From Inhella inkyongensis (GTDB lineage Bacteria; Pseudomonadota; Gammaproteobacteria; Burkholderiales; Burkholderiaceae_C): a stretch of 64,000 nucleotides of DNA. The stretch spans positions 558,001 to 622,000 of the forward strand of contig NZ_CP040709.1 of assembly GCF_005952805.1 (NCBI RefSeq), in the 5' to 3' direction. Below the pieces are notes generated by a model that searched no databases, was not told the origin of the DNA, and saw only the letters and a program-made list of their open reading frames with translations. Shown here in pieces: positions 51,654 to 59,635 of this stretch. The stretch's first letter is position 1, and each line of letters opens with the position of its first letter. The translations under genes and the position numbers were made by a program.

Positions 51654-54600
51654 TTACGCCCTCCACTGCTGCATCAGGCGCTCCCACTTGGGCATCACGG
51701 CCTTGACGTGGCGTTCCTTTACATGACCGAAGCCACGGATGTCTTCCGGCAGGCGGGCGATTTCCACGGCCTGGGCCAGGCGCTCGGCGCTCAAGGAACC
51801 GAGCAGCTCGTCCACATTGGTCTTGTAGCGCTCGATTAGGCCGCGTTCCATGCGGCGCTCCTCCGTGTAGCCGAACACATCCAGGGCCGTGCCGCGCAGG
51901 CCCTTGAGGCTGGCCAGCAGGCGGAAGGCCGGGCGAACCCAGGCGCCGAAGGGCTTCTTCACCAACTCGCCCTTGTCGTTCTTCTTCGCGAACAGCGGCG
52001 GGGCCAGGTGGTGCACCAGCTTGTAGTCGCCCTCGAACTGGCTGGCCACCATGGTGGTGAAGGCCGGATCGCTGTGCAGGCGGGCCACTTCGTACTCGTC
52101 CTTGTAGGCCATCAGCTTGAACAGGTAACGGCTCACGGCTTCGCTGAGCTGCTTGCTGCCGAGCTTGTCCTCCGCAGCGCGCACCTTGTCCACCACGGCC
52201 TTGTACTGGGCGGCGTAGGCGGCGTTTTGGTAGCCGGTCAGGAACTCGACCCGCTTCGCCACCATCTCGTCCAGCGAGGGGCGCTTGACGATCTGAACCA
52301 CGGCCTCTGCAGCGAACAAGGCCTTGACCTTGGCGTAGTCGGCAGCGCAGCGGCGGCCCCATTCGAACGCGGCCTTGTTGTTGGCGATCTGCACACCGTT
52401 CAACTCGATGGCGCGCTGGATGGCGGCGAAGGAGAGCGGAATGCGGCCCATCTGCCACGCATAGCCCATCATGATGGGGTTGGTGTAGATGCTGTCGCCC
52501 AGCAGCTTGACGGCCACTTCCTCGGCGTCGAAGCGGCCCAGGAAATCCTTGCCGACAGCGTTCTCCAGCGCCTGCTCGCAGGCCGAACCGGGGTGCTGCC
52601 AGTCGGGCTGCAGCACGAAGGCGGCGGTCGGGCTGCCGTGGGTGTTCAGGGCCACGAAGGTGCGGCCCGGACGCATGGTCTGCAGGGTGGCCTTGTTGGC
52701 GGCCACGATGCCGTCGCAGCCGATGATGAGGTCGGCCTCGGCCGTGCCCACCTTGGTGCAGTGGATGGCCTCCTGCGAGTCAGCGATCTGGATATGGCTC
52801 CAGGTGCTGCCGCCCTTCTGGGCCAGGCCGGCGGCGTCTTGCGTGACCACGCCCTTGCCTTCCAGGTGGGCGGCCATGCCCAGCAACTGGCCGATGGTGA
52901 TCACGCCCGTCCCACCCACGCCGGCCACCACGATGCCCCAGGCCGTCTGGCAGCTGGGCAGGGTAGGTTGGGGCAGCTCGCCCAAGAGGGCCGTGTCAAA
53001 GGGCGAGGCGGCCTTGCCGGCCTTGGCCTTCTTGAGCTGGCCGCCTTCCACCGTGACGAAGCTGGGGCAGAAGCCCTTGACGCAGGAGAGGTCCTGGTTG
53101 CAGCTGTTCTGGTTGATCGTGCGCTTGCGGCCGAAGTCGGTTTCCAGCGGCTCGATGGACATGCAATTGCTCTGCACGCCGCAGTCGCCGCAGCCTTCGC
53201 AGACCAGCTCGTTGATGACCACACGCTTTTCGCTCACGGCCATCTTGCCGCGCTTGCGGCGGCGGCGCTTCTCGGTGGCACAGGTCTGGTCGTAGAGGAT
53301 GGCGCTGACGCCTTCGATCTCTCGGAACTCGCGCTGGATGCTGTCGAGCTGGTCGCGGTGGTGCACCTGCACCCCGGCCGGCAGGGCCACGCCGGTGTAC
53401 TTCTCGGGCTGGTCGGTGACGATGCAGAAACGGCTCACGCCCTCGCTGATCACCGAGTTCATGATCTGCATCACCGAGTGGCCCTCGGGGCGCTCGCCCA
53501 CGGTCTGGCCGCCGGTCATGGCGACCGCGTCGTTGTAGAGGATCTTGTAGGTGATGTTCACGCCCGCAGCGATGCTCTGGCGGATGGCCAGGATGCCGCT
53601 GTGAAAGTAGGTGCCGTCGCCCAGGTTGCAGAAGATGTGCTTGGCCTTGCTGAAGGGCTGCTGGCCCACCCAGGGCACGCCTTCGCCGCCCATCTGGGTG
53701 AAGGTGCTGGTGTTGCGGCCCGGCATCCAGCTCACCATGTAGTGGCAGCCAATGCCGGCCACGGCGCGGCTGCCTTCGGGCACGCGCGTCGACGTGTTGT
53801 GCGGGCAGCCCGAGCAGAACCAGGGCACGCGGTCCGCGCCGCCGGCGACCTTGATCTCGTCGGTCAGCGCGCGGTCCTTCGCCTCGATGACGGCCATGCG
53901 CGCGTCCAGGCGGGCGGCCACATCGGCGTCCACGCCCAGTTTCTTCAGGCGCTGGGTGATGGCGCGGGCAATCAGGGCCGGGGTCAGGTCGGCCTGCGGG
54001 CGCAGCAGCCAGTTGCGGCTGGGGTTGGGCAGGCCCCACTCGCCACCGCTCTGGTCGTCGTCGTCGAACTTGCCCAGCACGTGCGGGCGCACGTCGGAGC
54101 GCCAGTTGTAGAGCTGCTCCTTGATCTGGTACTCGATGACCTGGCGCTTCTCTTCAATGACCAAGATCTCCGAGAGGCCCGTGGCGAACTCGCGCGTGAT
54201 GTTGGCCTCCAACGGCCACACCACATTCACCTTGTGCAGGCGGATGCCCAGACGGCGGCAGGTCTCGTCGTCCAGGCCCAGGTCGAACAGGGCCTGACGG
54301 GTGTCGTTGTAGGCCTTGCCCGAGGCGATCAGACCCAGGCGATCCTGCTTCGTCTCGATGACGTTGTAGTTCAGCTTGTTGGCACGGATGTAGGCCAGCG
54401 CGGCGTACCACTTGTGGTCCATCATCCGCGCCTCTTGCTCGAGCGGCGGATCGGGCCAGCGGATGTGCAGGCCACCGGCCGGCATTTCGAAGTCCTCGGG
54501 CATCAGGATCTTCACGCGGTCCGGGCTCACGTCCACAGTGGCGCCGCTCTCGACGATCTCCTGAATCGTCTTCATGCCGCTCCACAGGCCCGAATAGCGG

Positions 54601-55202
54601 CTCAGCGCAAAGGCGTGCAGGCCCATGTCCAGGATGTCCTGCACCGTGGTCGGGAAGAAGACCGGGAAGCCCACGGCCTTGAACACATGGTCGCTCTGGT
54701 GCGCGGCGGTCGAGCTTTTGGAGATGTGGTCGTCGCCGGCGATGGCGATCACGCCGCCATGCTTGGCGGTGCCGGCCATATTGGCGTGCTTGAACACGTC
54801 GATGCAGCGGTCCACGCCCGGGCCCTTGCCGTACCAGATGCCGAACACACCGTCGTATTTCTTCTCGGCCGGGTGCAGGTCCATCTGCTGCGTGCCCCAG
54901 ACGGCGGTGGCGCCCAGCTCCTCGTTCACGCCGGGCTTGAACACCACATGGTTCTTCTCCAGGTGCTTGCGCGCGGCCCACAGGGCCTGGTCGTAGCCGC
55001 CCAGCGGGCTGCCGCGGTAGCCGCTCACGAAGCCCGCGGTGTTCAGGCCGGCCAGGGCGTCGCGGGTGCGCTGCAGGATGGGCAAACGCACCAGGGCCTG
55101 CACGCCGCTCATGAAAGCGCGCCCCCGATCGAGCGCGTACTTGTCATCCAGCGTGACGGTTTCCAGGGCGCGGCGGATGTGCTCGGGCAAAGGGGCGTTC
55201 AT
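51654..55202 (-). CDS. Indolepyruvate:ferredoxin oxidoreductase, fused alpha-beta form
   Basis: The protein is 1182 residues, the normal size of the fused enzyme. It oxidatively decarboxylates aryl pyruvates from aromatic amino acids to aryl-acetyl-CoA, passing electrons to ferredoxin. The order is pyrimidine-binding domain (GFVSGYRGSPLGGYDQALW), pyrophosphate-binding domain of thiamine diphosphate (GDGTYFHSGILAIRQS, YNDAVAMTGGQ), Cys-rich iron-sulfur region (VCEGCGDCGVQSNC, CNQDLSCVKGFCPSF), then the gamma-type domain (IVVAGVGGTGVITIGQLLG). ATG at 55202 is used, although the frame is open 289 codons further. The gene is divergent from an Lrp-family regulator with a palindrome between. Confidence 0.93.
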   Translation of the reverse strand: MNAPLPEHIRRALETVTLDDKYALDRGRAFMSGVQALVRLPILQRTRDALAGLNTAGFVSGYRGSPLGGYDQALWAARKHLEKNHVVFKPGVNEELGATAVWGTQQMDLHPAEKKYDGVFGIWYGKGPGVDRCIDVFKHANMAGTAKHGGVIAIAGDDHISKSSTAAHQSDHVFKAVGFPVFFPTTVQDILDMGLHAFALSRYSGLWSGMKTIQEIVESGATVDVSPDRVKILMPEDFEMPAGGLHIRWPDPPLEQEARMMDHKWYAALAYIRANKLNYNVIETKQDRLGLIASGKAYNDTRQALFDLGLDDETCRRLGIRLHKVNVVWPLEANITREFATGLSEILVIEEKRQVIEYQIKEQLYNWRSDVRPHVLGKFDDDDQSGGEWGLPNPSRNWLLRPQADLTPALIARAITQRLKKLGVDADVAARLDARMAVIEAKDRALTDEIKVAGGADRVPWFCSGCPHNTSTRVPEGSRAVAGIGCHYMVSWMPGRNTSTFTQMGGEGVPWVGQQPFSKAKHIFCNLGDGTYFHSGILAIRQSIAAGVNITYKILYNDAVAMTGGQTVGERPEGHSVMQIMNSVISEGVSRFCIVTDQPEKYTGVALPAGVQVHHRDQLDSIQREFREIEGVSAILYDQTCATEKRRRRKRGKMAVSEKRVVINELVCEGCGDCGVQSNCMSIEPLETDFGRKRTINQNSCNQDLSCVKGFCPSFVTVEGGQLKKAKAGKAASPFDTALLGELPQPTLPSCQTAWGIVVAGVGGTGVITIGQLLGMAAHLEGKGVVTQDAAGLAQKGGSTWSHIQIADSQEAIHCTKVGTAEADLIIGCDGIVAANKATLQTMRPGRTFVALNTHGSPTAAFVLQPDWQHPGSACEQALENAVGKDFLGRFDAEEVAVKLLGDSIYTNPIMMGYAWQMGRIPLSFAAIQRAIELNGVQIANNKAAFEWGRRCAADYAKVKALFAAEAVVQIVKRPSLDEMVAKRVEFLTGYQNAAYAAQYKAVVDKVRAAEDKLGSKQLSEAVSRYLFKLMAYKDEYEVARLHSDPAFTTMVASQFEGDYKLVHHLAPPLFAKKNDKGELVKKPFGAWVRPAFRLLASLKGLRGTALDVFGYTEERRMERGLIERYKTNVDELLGSLSAERLAQAVEIARLPEDIRGFGHVKERHVKAVMPKWERLMQQWRA

Positions 55203-55334
55203 GGGCGGGGGCTCCGGCGGCGGGCTTGAAAAAGAGCGCGGGCGCCTGTGGCTGGGCGCCCGCGTGAGATGCGGCCAGTGTAGAGAAGTTGGGGCGAGAA
55301 GTGTTTGCGATGTTTGCCGCTGGATTTGCTGTTT

Positions 55335-55351
55335 GAGCAAGAATCTTGCTC
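55335..55351. promoter_or_regulatory. 8-1-8 palindrome in the divergent Lrp/oxidoreductase promoter region
   Basis: GAGCAAGA-A-TCTTGCTC is perfectly symmetric and A/T-richer than its surroundings. It lies 22 bases before the regulator start and 132 bases before the oxidoreductase start. The size and position fit an Lrp/AsnC-type operator used by the adjacent regulator. Confidence 0.6.
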
Positions 55352-55373
55352 TCAAAAGAGATATAGATTGCAT

Positions 55374-55937
55374 ATGACCGAAGCCAAACGAGCCCGCGCG
55401 AAAGACCCGCGCCGTGCCATCGCCGCCGCCAAGAGCAGCGAGGCGCCCGCCGAAGAGCGCCGTGGCGAGCAGCTGGACCGCTACGACATCGCCATCCTGG
55501 CCGCCCTGCAGCAGGAGGCCCGGCTTAGCAATGCCGAACTGGCGGCGCGCATCGGGCTGTCGGCCGCGCCCACCTGGCGGCGGGTGCGCTGGCTGGAAGA
55601 GCAAGGCTTCATCACCGGCTACCGCGCCGAGCTGGACCGGCGCCGCATCGGCCTGGGGGTGCTGGCCTTTGTGCGCGTGGACGCCGACCGCAACAACGCG
55701 GCCGCCACCCGCCAGTTGGAAGCCGCCCTGCGCGCGCTGCCCGAGGTCATCAGCTGCCACTACATCAGCGGCAACGGCACCTTCGAGCTGCAGGTGGTGG
55801 CCACCGACCTGGACGCCTTCAGCCGCTTCACGCTCGACACCCTCTTGGTGCTGCCCAATGTGGGCGATGTGCACACCAGTTTTTCTTTGGGCGAAGTGAA
55901 AGCCGCCGGCGCCTTGCCGCTGGGGCATCTGAGTTAG
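55374..55937 (+). CDS. Lrp/AsnC-family transcriptional regulator
   Basis: This 187-residue protein has a 35-residue basic, Ala-rich N-terminal extension (MTEAKRARAKDPRRAIAAAK). The AsnC helix-turn-helix is LDRYDIAILAALQQEARLSNAELAARIGLSAAPTWRRVRWLEEQGFI, followed by the RAM ligand-binding domain (GLGVLAFVRVDADRN ... EVISCHYISGNGTFELQVVATDLDAFSRF). It probably senses an amino acid or aryl pyruvate and controls the divergent oxidoreductase gene. A 17-bp palindrome lies upstream. ATG 55374 is the first sensible start after the palindrome. Confidence 0.9.
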   Translation: MTEAKRARAKDPRRAIAAAKSSEAPAEERRGEQLDRYDIAILAALQQEARLSNAELAARIGLSAAPTWRRVRWLEEQGFITGYRAELDRRRIGLGVLAFVRVDADRNNAAATRQLEAALRALPEVISCHYISGNGTFELQVVATDLDAFSRFTLDTLLVLPNVGDVHTSFSLGEVKAAGALPLGHLS

Positions 55938-55968
55938 TCTGCGCCGCCATGCGCCTGATCGTCCGTCC

Positions 55969-56832
55969 ATGAACGCCTTGCCGCTGCGGCATCTGCTGTT
56001 GGCCCTCTCCGTGGTGGCGGTCTGGGGCAGCAATTTCGTCATCATCAAATGGGCGCTGGCCACCTTCACGCCGCTGTGGCTGGCGGCGCTGCGCTTCAGC
56101 CTGGCGGCGCTGCCCTTGCTGTGGATCGTGCGGCCCGCCGTGCCGGCTCGCGTGCTGGTGAGCTACGGCCTGCTGATCGGCGTGGGGCAGTTCGGCCTGT
56201 TGTTCTGGGCCATGCGCTCGGCCATCTCGCCCGGCGTGGCCTCGCTGGTGTTGCAAAGCCAGGTCTTCTTCACGCTGCTGCTGGCCCTGCTGATCAAAGG
56301 GCAGCGGCTCAAGCGCCTGCAGACCGCCGCCCTGGTGCTGGCCTGGGCCGGCATCGCCTGGATCGCCTGGCAAGTGGATGGTTCGGCCACGCCGCTGGGC
56401 CTGTCCCTGGCCTTGGTGGCCGCGTTCTGTTGGGGCTGCGCCAATCTGATCGGGCAGTCCGCTGGCAAGGTGGACATGCTGGGCTTCATGGTCTGGAGCA
56501 GCGCCTGCGCGGCGCCGGCCCTGATTGCGCTGGCCTGGTGGGTGGAGGGGCCGCAGGCTTTGCTGCGCTCCGCCCAAGCCGCCGATGTCGGGGCCTGGAC
56601 CGCCGTGCTCTGGCAGGCCCTGGGCAACACGCTGTTCGGCTACGGCATCTGGGGCTGGTTGCTGGCCCGCCATGCGGCTGCACAGGTGGTGCCCACGGCC
56701 CTGCTGGTGCCGGTGATCGGTATGGGTTGTGCGGCCTGGTGGATGGGTGAGGCCCTGCCGGCCTGGAAGTTGCAAGGTGCGGCCCTGGTGATGGCTGGCT
56801 TGGGATTGAACCTGTGGAGTGCGCGGCGATGA
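55969..56832 (+). CDS. EamA-family (drug/metabolite) inner-membrane transporter
   Basis: This 287-residue protein has ten predicted membrane helices in two EamA repeats. The first starts LLLALSVVAVWGSNFVIIKWAL, with the FTPLWLAALRFSLAALPLL signature. The second starts GLSLALVAAFCWGCANLIGQ and ends with VVPTALLVPVIGMGCAAWWMGEALPAWKLQGAALVMAGL. It probably exports a metabolite such as an amino acid. Its gene follows the Lrp-type regulator by 31 bases, a common arrangement for amino-acid efflux, so that regulator may control it as well. It overlaps the next gene by four bases. Confidence 0.9.
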   Translation: MNALPLRHLLLALSVVAVWGSNFVIIKWALATFTPLWLAALRFSLAALPLLWIVRPAVPARVLVSYGLLIGVGQFGLLFWAMRSAISPGVASLVLQSQVFFTLLLALLIKGQRLKRLQTAALVLAWAGIAWIAWQVDGSATPLGLSLALVAAFCWGCANLIGQSAGKVDMLGFMVWSSACAAPALIALAWWVEGPQALLRSAQAADVGAWTAVLWQALGNTLFGYGIWGWLLARHAAAQVVPTALLVPVIGMGCAAWWMGEALPAWKLQGAALVMAGLGLNLWSARR

Positions 56833-57371
56833 AGCGACGCAGTCTGGTGCTCAGCCTTGGAGGCTGGGTGTTGACAGCCCAGGCCGCTGATCGGCCGCCC
56901 TTGCTGGAGTTGGAACTGCGCTGGGTGCGGCTCAGCGAGCCCCTGCCTGCGGGCACCCTCAGCAGTCGCGCCGGTCTGCCTCGGGATCGGCACACGGTCA
57001 GCACGGCGAGCACGGCCGCACCCGTCGACCTGCCCCCCTTGCCCCTCATCCGCGTACTGGCCGGCACCCGAGCGCAGTGGAGCCTGCAGTTGGCGGAGCC
57101 TGAACTGCGCTGGGCCCAAGTCACCCAGGGTCCGCTGCGCGCCACCTTGGCCGGGGCCGCGCCGGCGCAGTGGCACTTGAGCCTGAGCCCGCAATGGCGC
57201 GGCCGGCGTGAACCGATGCAGGTGGATGTCGAGTGGCTGCAAACCCAGGCCGACGGCGCCCAGCAGCGCTGGCACAGCCAGCTGCCGATGCGCCTGGAGC
57301 ACTGGATGGTGCTGGCCCGGCTGCCCGATCAGGCGCTGCAGCTTCGGCTGCGCGAGGTGCTGCAGGAGTAG
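56829..57371 (+). CDS. Exported protein of unknown function
   Basis: The protein is 180 residues from the ATG at 56829, inside the stop of the transporter gene (ATGA). It has a short signal peptide (RRSLVLSLGGWVLTAQA) and a beta-rich mature part with alternating hydrophobic residues (LLELELRWVRLSEPL, AQWHLSLSPQWRGRREPMQVDVEWLQTQ). The pattern resembles secretin- or Ig-like periplasmic proteins, but I recognise no family. Coupling to the transporter suggests either accidental packing or a periplasmic partner. Confidence 0.6.
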   Translation: MKRRSLVLSLGGWVLTAQAADRPPLLELELRWVRLSEPLPAGTLSSRAGLPRDRHTVSTASTAAPVDLPPLPLIRVLAGTRAQWSLQLAEPELRWAQVTQGPLRATLAGAAPAQWHLSLSPQWRGRREPMQVDVEWLQTQADGAQQRWHSQLPMRLEHWMVLARLPDQALQLRLREVLQE

Positions 57372-57513
57372 CGGCGCAGCCCTCGCCGTGGATTCGTTGA
57401 CTCGATGGTGGCCCTGTGCTCACCATCGATTTAGGGGTTCCCTGGATGGCCAAGGTGCAGGCGGAGTTCACTGAGCCATTAGCATCCGCCCCTTTCGTTT
57501 TTGGGGAGGACTC

Positions 57514-58479
57514 ATGACAACTTGGAAACTTCGACTGGCCCTGCTGGCCTTGCCCGTGCTGACCGCATGCGCACCGCAGGCTTATTTGCTCAAGCACCCG
57601 GACCCGAGCGGTTTGCGTGTCGAGTTGAGCGGCCCGAGCGCCGAAACGCTGAAGCTGGAAGACCAGCGCAAAGGCACCGAGCGCGACTTCAGTTCGGGCA
57701 CCCTGCCCGCCACGCTTCGCACGCAAGAGGGCCCGGTGGATCCCCCGGCCTTCCTGGCCAAGGCGCTGCAGGCAGAGCTGGCATCGCGCGGCCTGCCCCT
57801 GCAGGTTCAGGCGGGCAGTGGACCGGCGGCCATCCAGCTGCAGACCTTCCGTGTCCTGAACCATCGCAGCAATGGTTTCTCGCCCTTCGTGACGCTGACC
57901 TTCCTGGCTGCCGATGTGGACACCCCGCGTGGCAAGGAGCGTGTGGTGGCCTTTGTGCGACGCGGCAAGGTGCCGGTGTGGAGCTTTGACGAAGTGGTCG
58001 AGCCCACCTTCAACCAGCCGATGTCACTGGCGGTCAAGGAACTGGCCAGCAAGATCGCTGCCCAGCGTTATGGCTACAAGGGCACCGACGCTCAGGTGGA
58101 TGCGCTGGTGAAGAAGCTCAGCGCCACGCCGCGCAGCGCCGAGGCCTTCCTGGATGTGCATGCCCTGGGTACCTTGCACAACCCGAAGGCTGTGCCCTTC
58201 TTGGTCGGCTTGCTGAAAGACAGTGACGAATACGTCCGGGCTGCCGCCATGGCCTCGCTCGGTGTGCTGAAGGCGCAAGACCAGTTCGGGCAATTGAAGT
58301 CCATCTACGAGGGCCGCGATGCGCAGTGGGCCGACCGTGCCATGGCCCTCAAGGCCATCGGTGACCTGGGCAGCCCGGAGGCCAAGCAGTATTTGGCCAA
58401 GGAGCTGAAGCACTGGGAAGCCAAGGGCAGCGACAAGGAAGCCATGTGGACGGCGCAGGTCATTCGCCTGTTCAACTGA
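57514..58479 (+). CDS. Lipoprotein with C-terminal HEAT-like repeats
   Basis: This 321-residue protein has lipobox LPVLTAC (Cys19) and a strong ribosome-binding site GGGGAGGA. The N-terminal half is alpha/beta and periplasmic (PPAFLAKALQAELASRGLPLQVQ ... VWSFDEVVEPTFNQPMSLAVKELASKI), like ABC-type or curli-assembly lipoproteins. The C-terminal 110 residues form HEAT-like helical pairs: LDVHALGTLHNPKAVPFLVGLLKDSDEYVRAAAMASLGVLKA and AMALKAIGDLGSPEAKQYLAKEL. It is probably a scaffold in the envelope. An intrinsic terminator follows, so transcription is monocistronic. Confidence 0.75.
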   Translation: MTTWKLRLALLALPVLTACAPQAYLLKHPDPSGLRVELSGPSAETLKLEDQRKGTERDFSSGTLPATLRTQEGPVDPPAFLAKALQAELASRGLPLQVQAGSGPAAIQLQTFRVLNHRSNGFSPFVTLTFLAADVDTPRGKERVVAFVRRGKVPVWSFDEVVEPTFNQPMSLAVKELASKIAAQRYGYKGTDAQVDALVKKLSATPRSAEAFLDVHALGTLHNPKAVPFLVGLLKDSDEYVRAAAMASLGVLKAQDQFGQLKSIYEGRDAQWADRAMALKAIGDLGSPEAKQYLAKELKHWEAKGSDKEAMWTAQVIRLFN

Positions 58480-58505
58480 TCTCGTTATCGAGGTGTTGAA
58501 TTGAG

Positions 58506-58537
58506 AAGCCCGGTTGCGTTTGCAACCGGGCTTTTTT
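58506..58537 (+). terminator. Intrinsic terminator after the HEAT-like lipoprotein gene
   Basis: Perfect 12-bp stem AAGCCCGGTTGC / GCAACCGGGCTT around loop GTTT, running into TTTTTT. Confidence 0.95.
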
Positions 58538-58681
58538 CATGGGCGCCAGGGCTGGTTGGCGCCGCTGCGGGCCGACCCTGCGCTGCTCTGGGGCCCGTCA
58601 GAGGCTACTTTGCGGCTTGGAGCGGATCCCAGATCCTGGATCTGCCTACCATGCGCGCCATCCCGTTCGCTTGAGTCCGCC

Positions 58682-59635
58682 ATGCACGCTCCTGACCTTC
58701 GATCCGGCATCCTGAATTTGTCTGCCACGCTGCCGCCTGCGCAGCAACCGGCCTTGCTGGCTCTGGCCGGGCTGGAGCGTGAGCCTGCGGGTGCGCGTGC
58801 CGGGCTGGACTTGGGGCTGCGCCTGCTGGCGGCGGGTTTGATGGGCTTTGGCCTCTTGATGTGGGTGGCGGCCAATTGGGGGGCGTGGTCGCGCAGCACC
58901 CATTTCCTGATCCTGCAGGGCGCCTGGGTGCTGACCTTGCTCGTGGCGTGGCGCCTGCCGCGCGCACGCCTGGCGGCCGGCTTGTTGGCCTTGCTGCTGC
59001 AGGGCGGTGTGCTGGCCTACTTTGGCCAGACCTATCAGACCGGCGCCGACCCCTGGCAGCTATTTGCGCTCTGGGCCCTGCTGACGCTGCCGCTGGCGCT
59101 GCAGTTGCGGCACGACCTGCTGTGGGCGCCCTGGAGCTTGGTGCTGGCGCTGGGCGTGACCTTGTGGACCCATGCCCACGCTGGGCAGCGCTGGATGTTG
59201 GGTTCCGAAGACCTGCCCCTGCTGATGCAGGCCAGTGCGCTGTTGGCCGCGGCGCTGGCCTTCTTGCAGTGGCGCGGCGCAGCCTGGGGGGCGCGGGCGC
59301 TGGGCCTGTGGTCCGCGTTGCTGCTGATGGGCTGGGGCCTGGCCACCCTGTTTGATGAACGGGTGGGCAGTCCCTATTGGATGGCCGGTCTGCTGGCCGG
59401 GGCGGGGCTGCTGAGTCAATGGCAGCGCGCCGACATGGTGCTGCTGAGCGTGTTCGCACTGGCCCTGAACGTCTGGGCGGTGGCAGGCTTGTCCCGGCTC
59501 CTGTTCCGGGGCGGGGGCGATCACATCGGCAGCCTGCTGCTGATCGGTTTGGTGGCGGCCGGCCTGTTGGCGGCCACTGTCAGTCAGTTGATGCGGCTGG
59601 CGCGTCGGCTGGAGCAGAAGGAGGTGCAGCCATGA
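58682..59635 (+). CDS. DUF2157 membrane protein
   Basis: The protein is 317 residues from the ATG at 58682. An N-terminal soluble part (PPAQQPALLALAGLEREPAGARAGLD) precedes about nine membrane helices. The first is LRLLAAGLMGFGLLMWVAANWGAW, with the WVAANWGAWS motif typical of DUF2157 proteins, followed by QGGVLAYFGQTYQTGADPWQLFALWALLTLP, a second family signature. The function is unknown. It overlaps the GDYXXLXY gene by four bases, the usual pairing of these families. Confidence 0.82.
   Translation: MHAPDLRSGILNLSATLPPAQQPALLALAGLEREPAGARAGLDLGLRLLAAGLMGFGLLMWVAANWGAWSRSTHFLILQGAWVLTLLVAWRLPRARLAAGLLALLLQGGVLAYFGQTYQTGADPWQLFALWALLTLPLALQLRHDLLWAPWSLVLALGVTLWTHAHAGQRWMLGSEDLPLLMQASALLAAALAFLQWRGAAWGARALGLWSALLLMGWGLATLFDERVGSPYWMAGLLAGAGLLSQWQRADMVLLSVFALALNVWAVAGLSRLLFRGGGDHIGSLLLIGLVAAGLLAATVSQLMRLARRLEQKEVQP

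Noticed and set aside
52008..55229. A 1073-codon plus-strand frame opposite the indolepyruvate oxidoreductase
   Set aside because: His/Val/Ala-rich antisense shadow created by codon bias. The minus strand encodes all expected catalytic and Fe-S motifs.
55203..56069. Extension of the indolepyruvate oxidoreductase frame 289 codons upstream
   Set aside because: The stop-free extension is antisense to the Lrp-type gene and reads as low-information high-G+C translation. The conserved enzyme N-terminus begins at the ATG at 55202.
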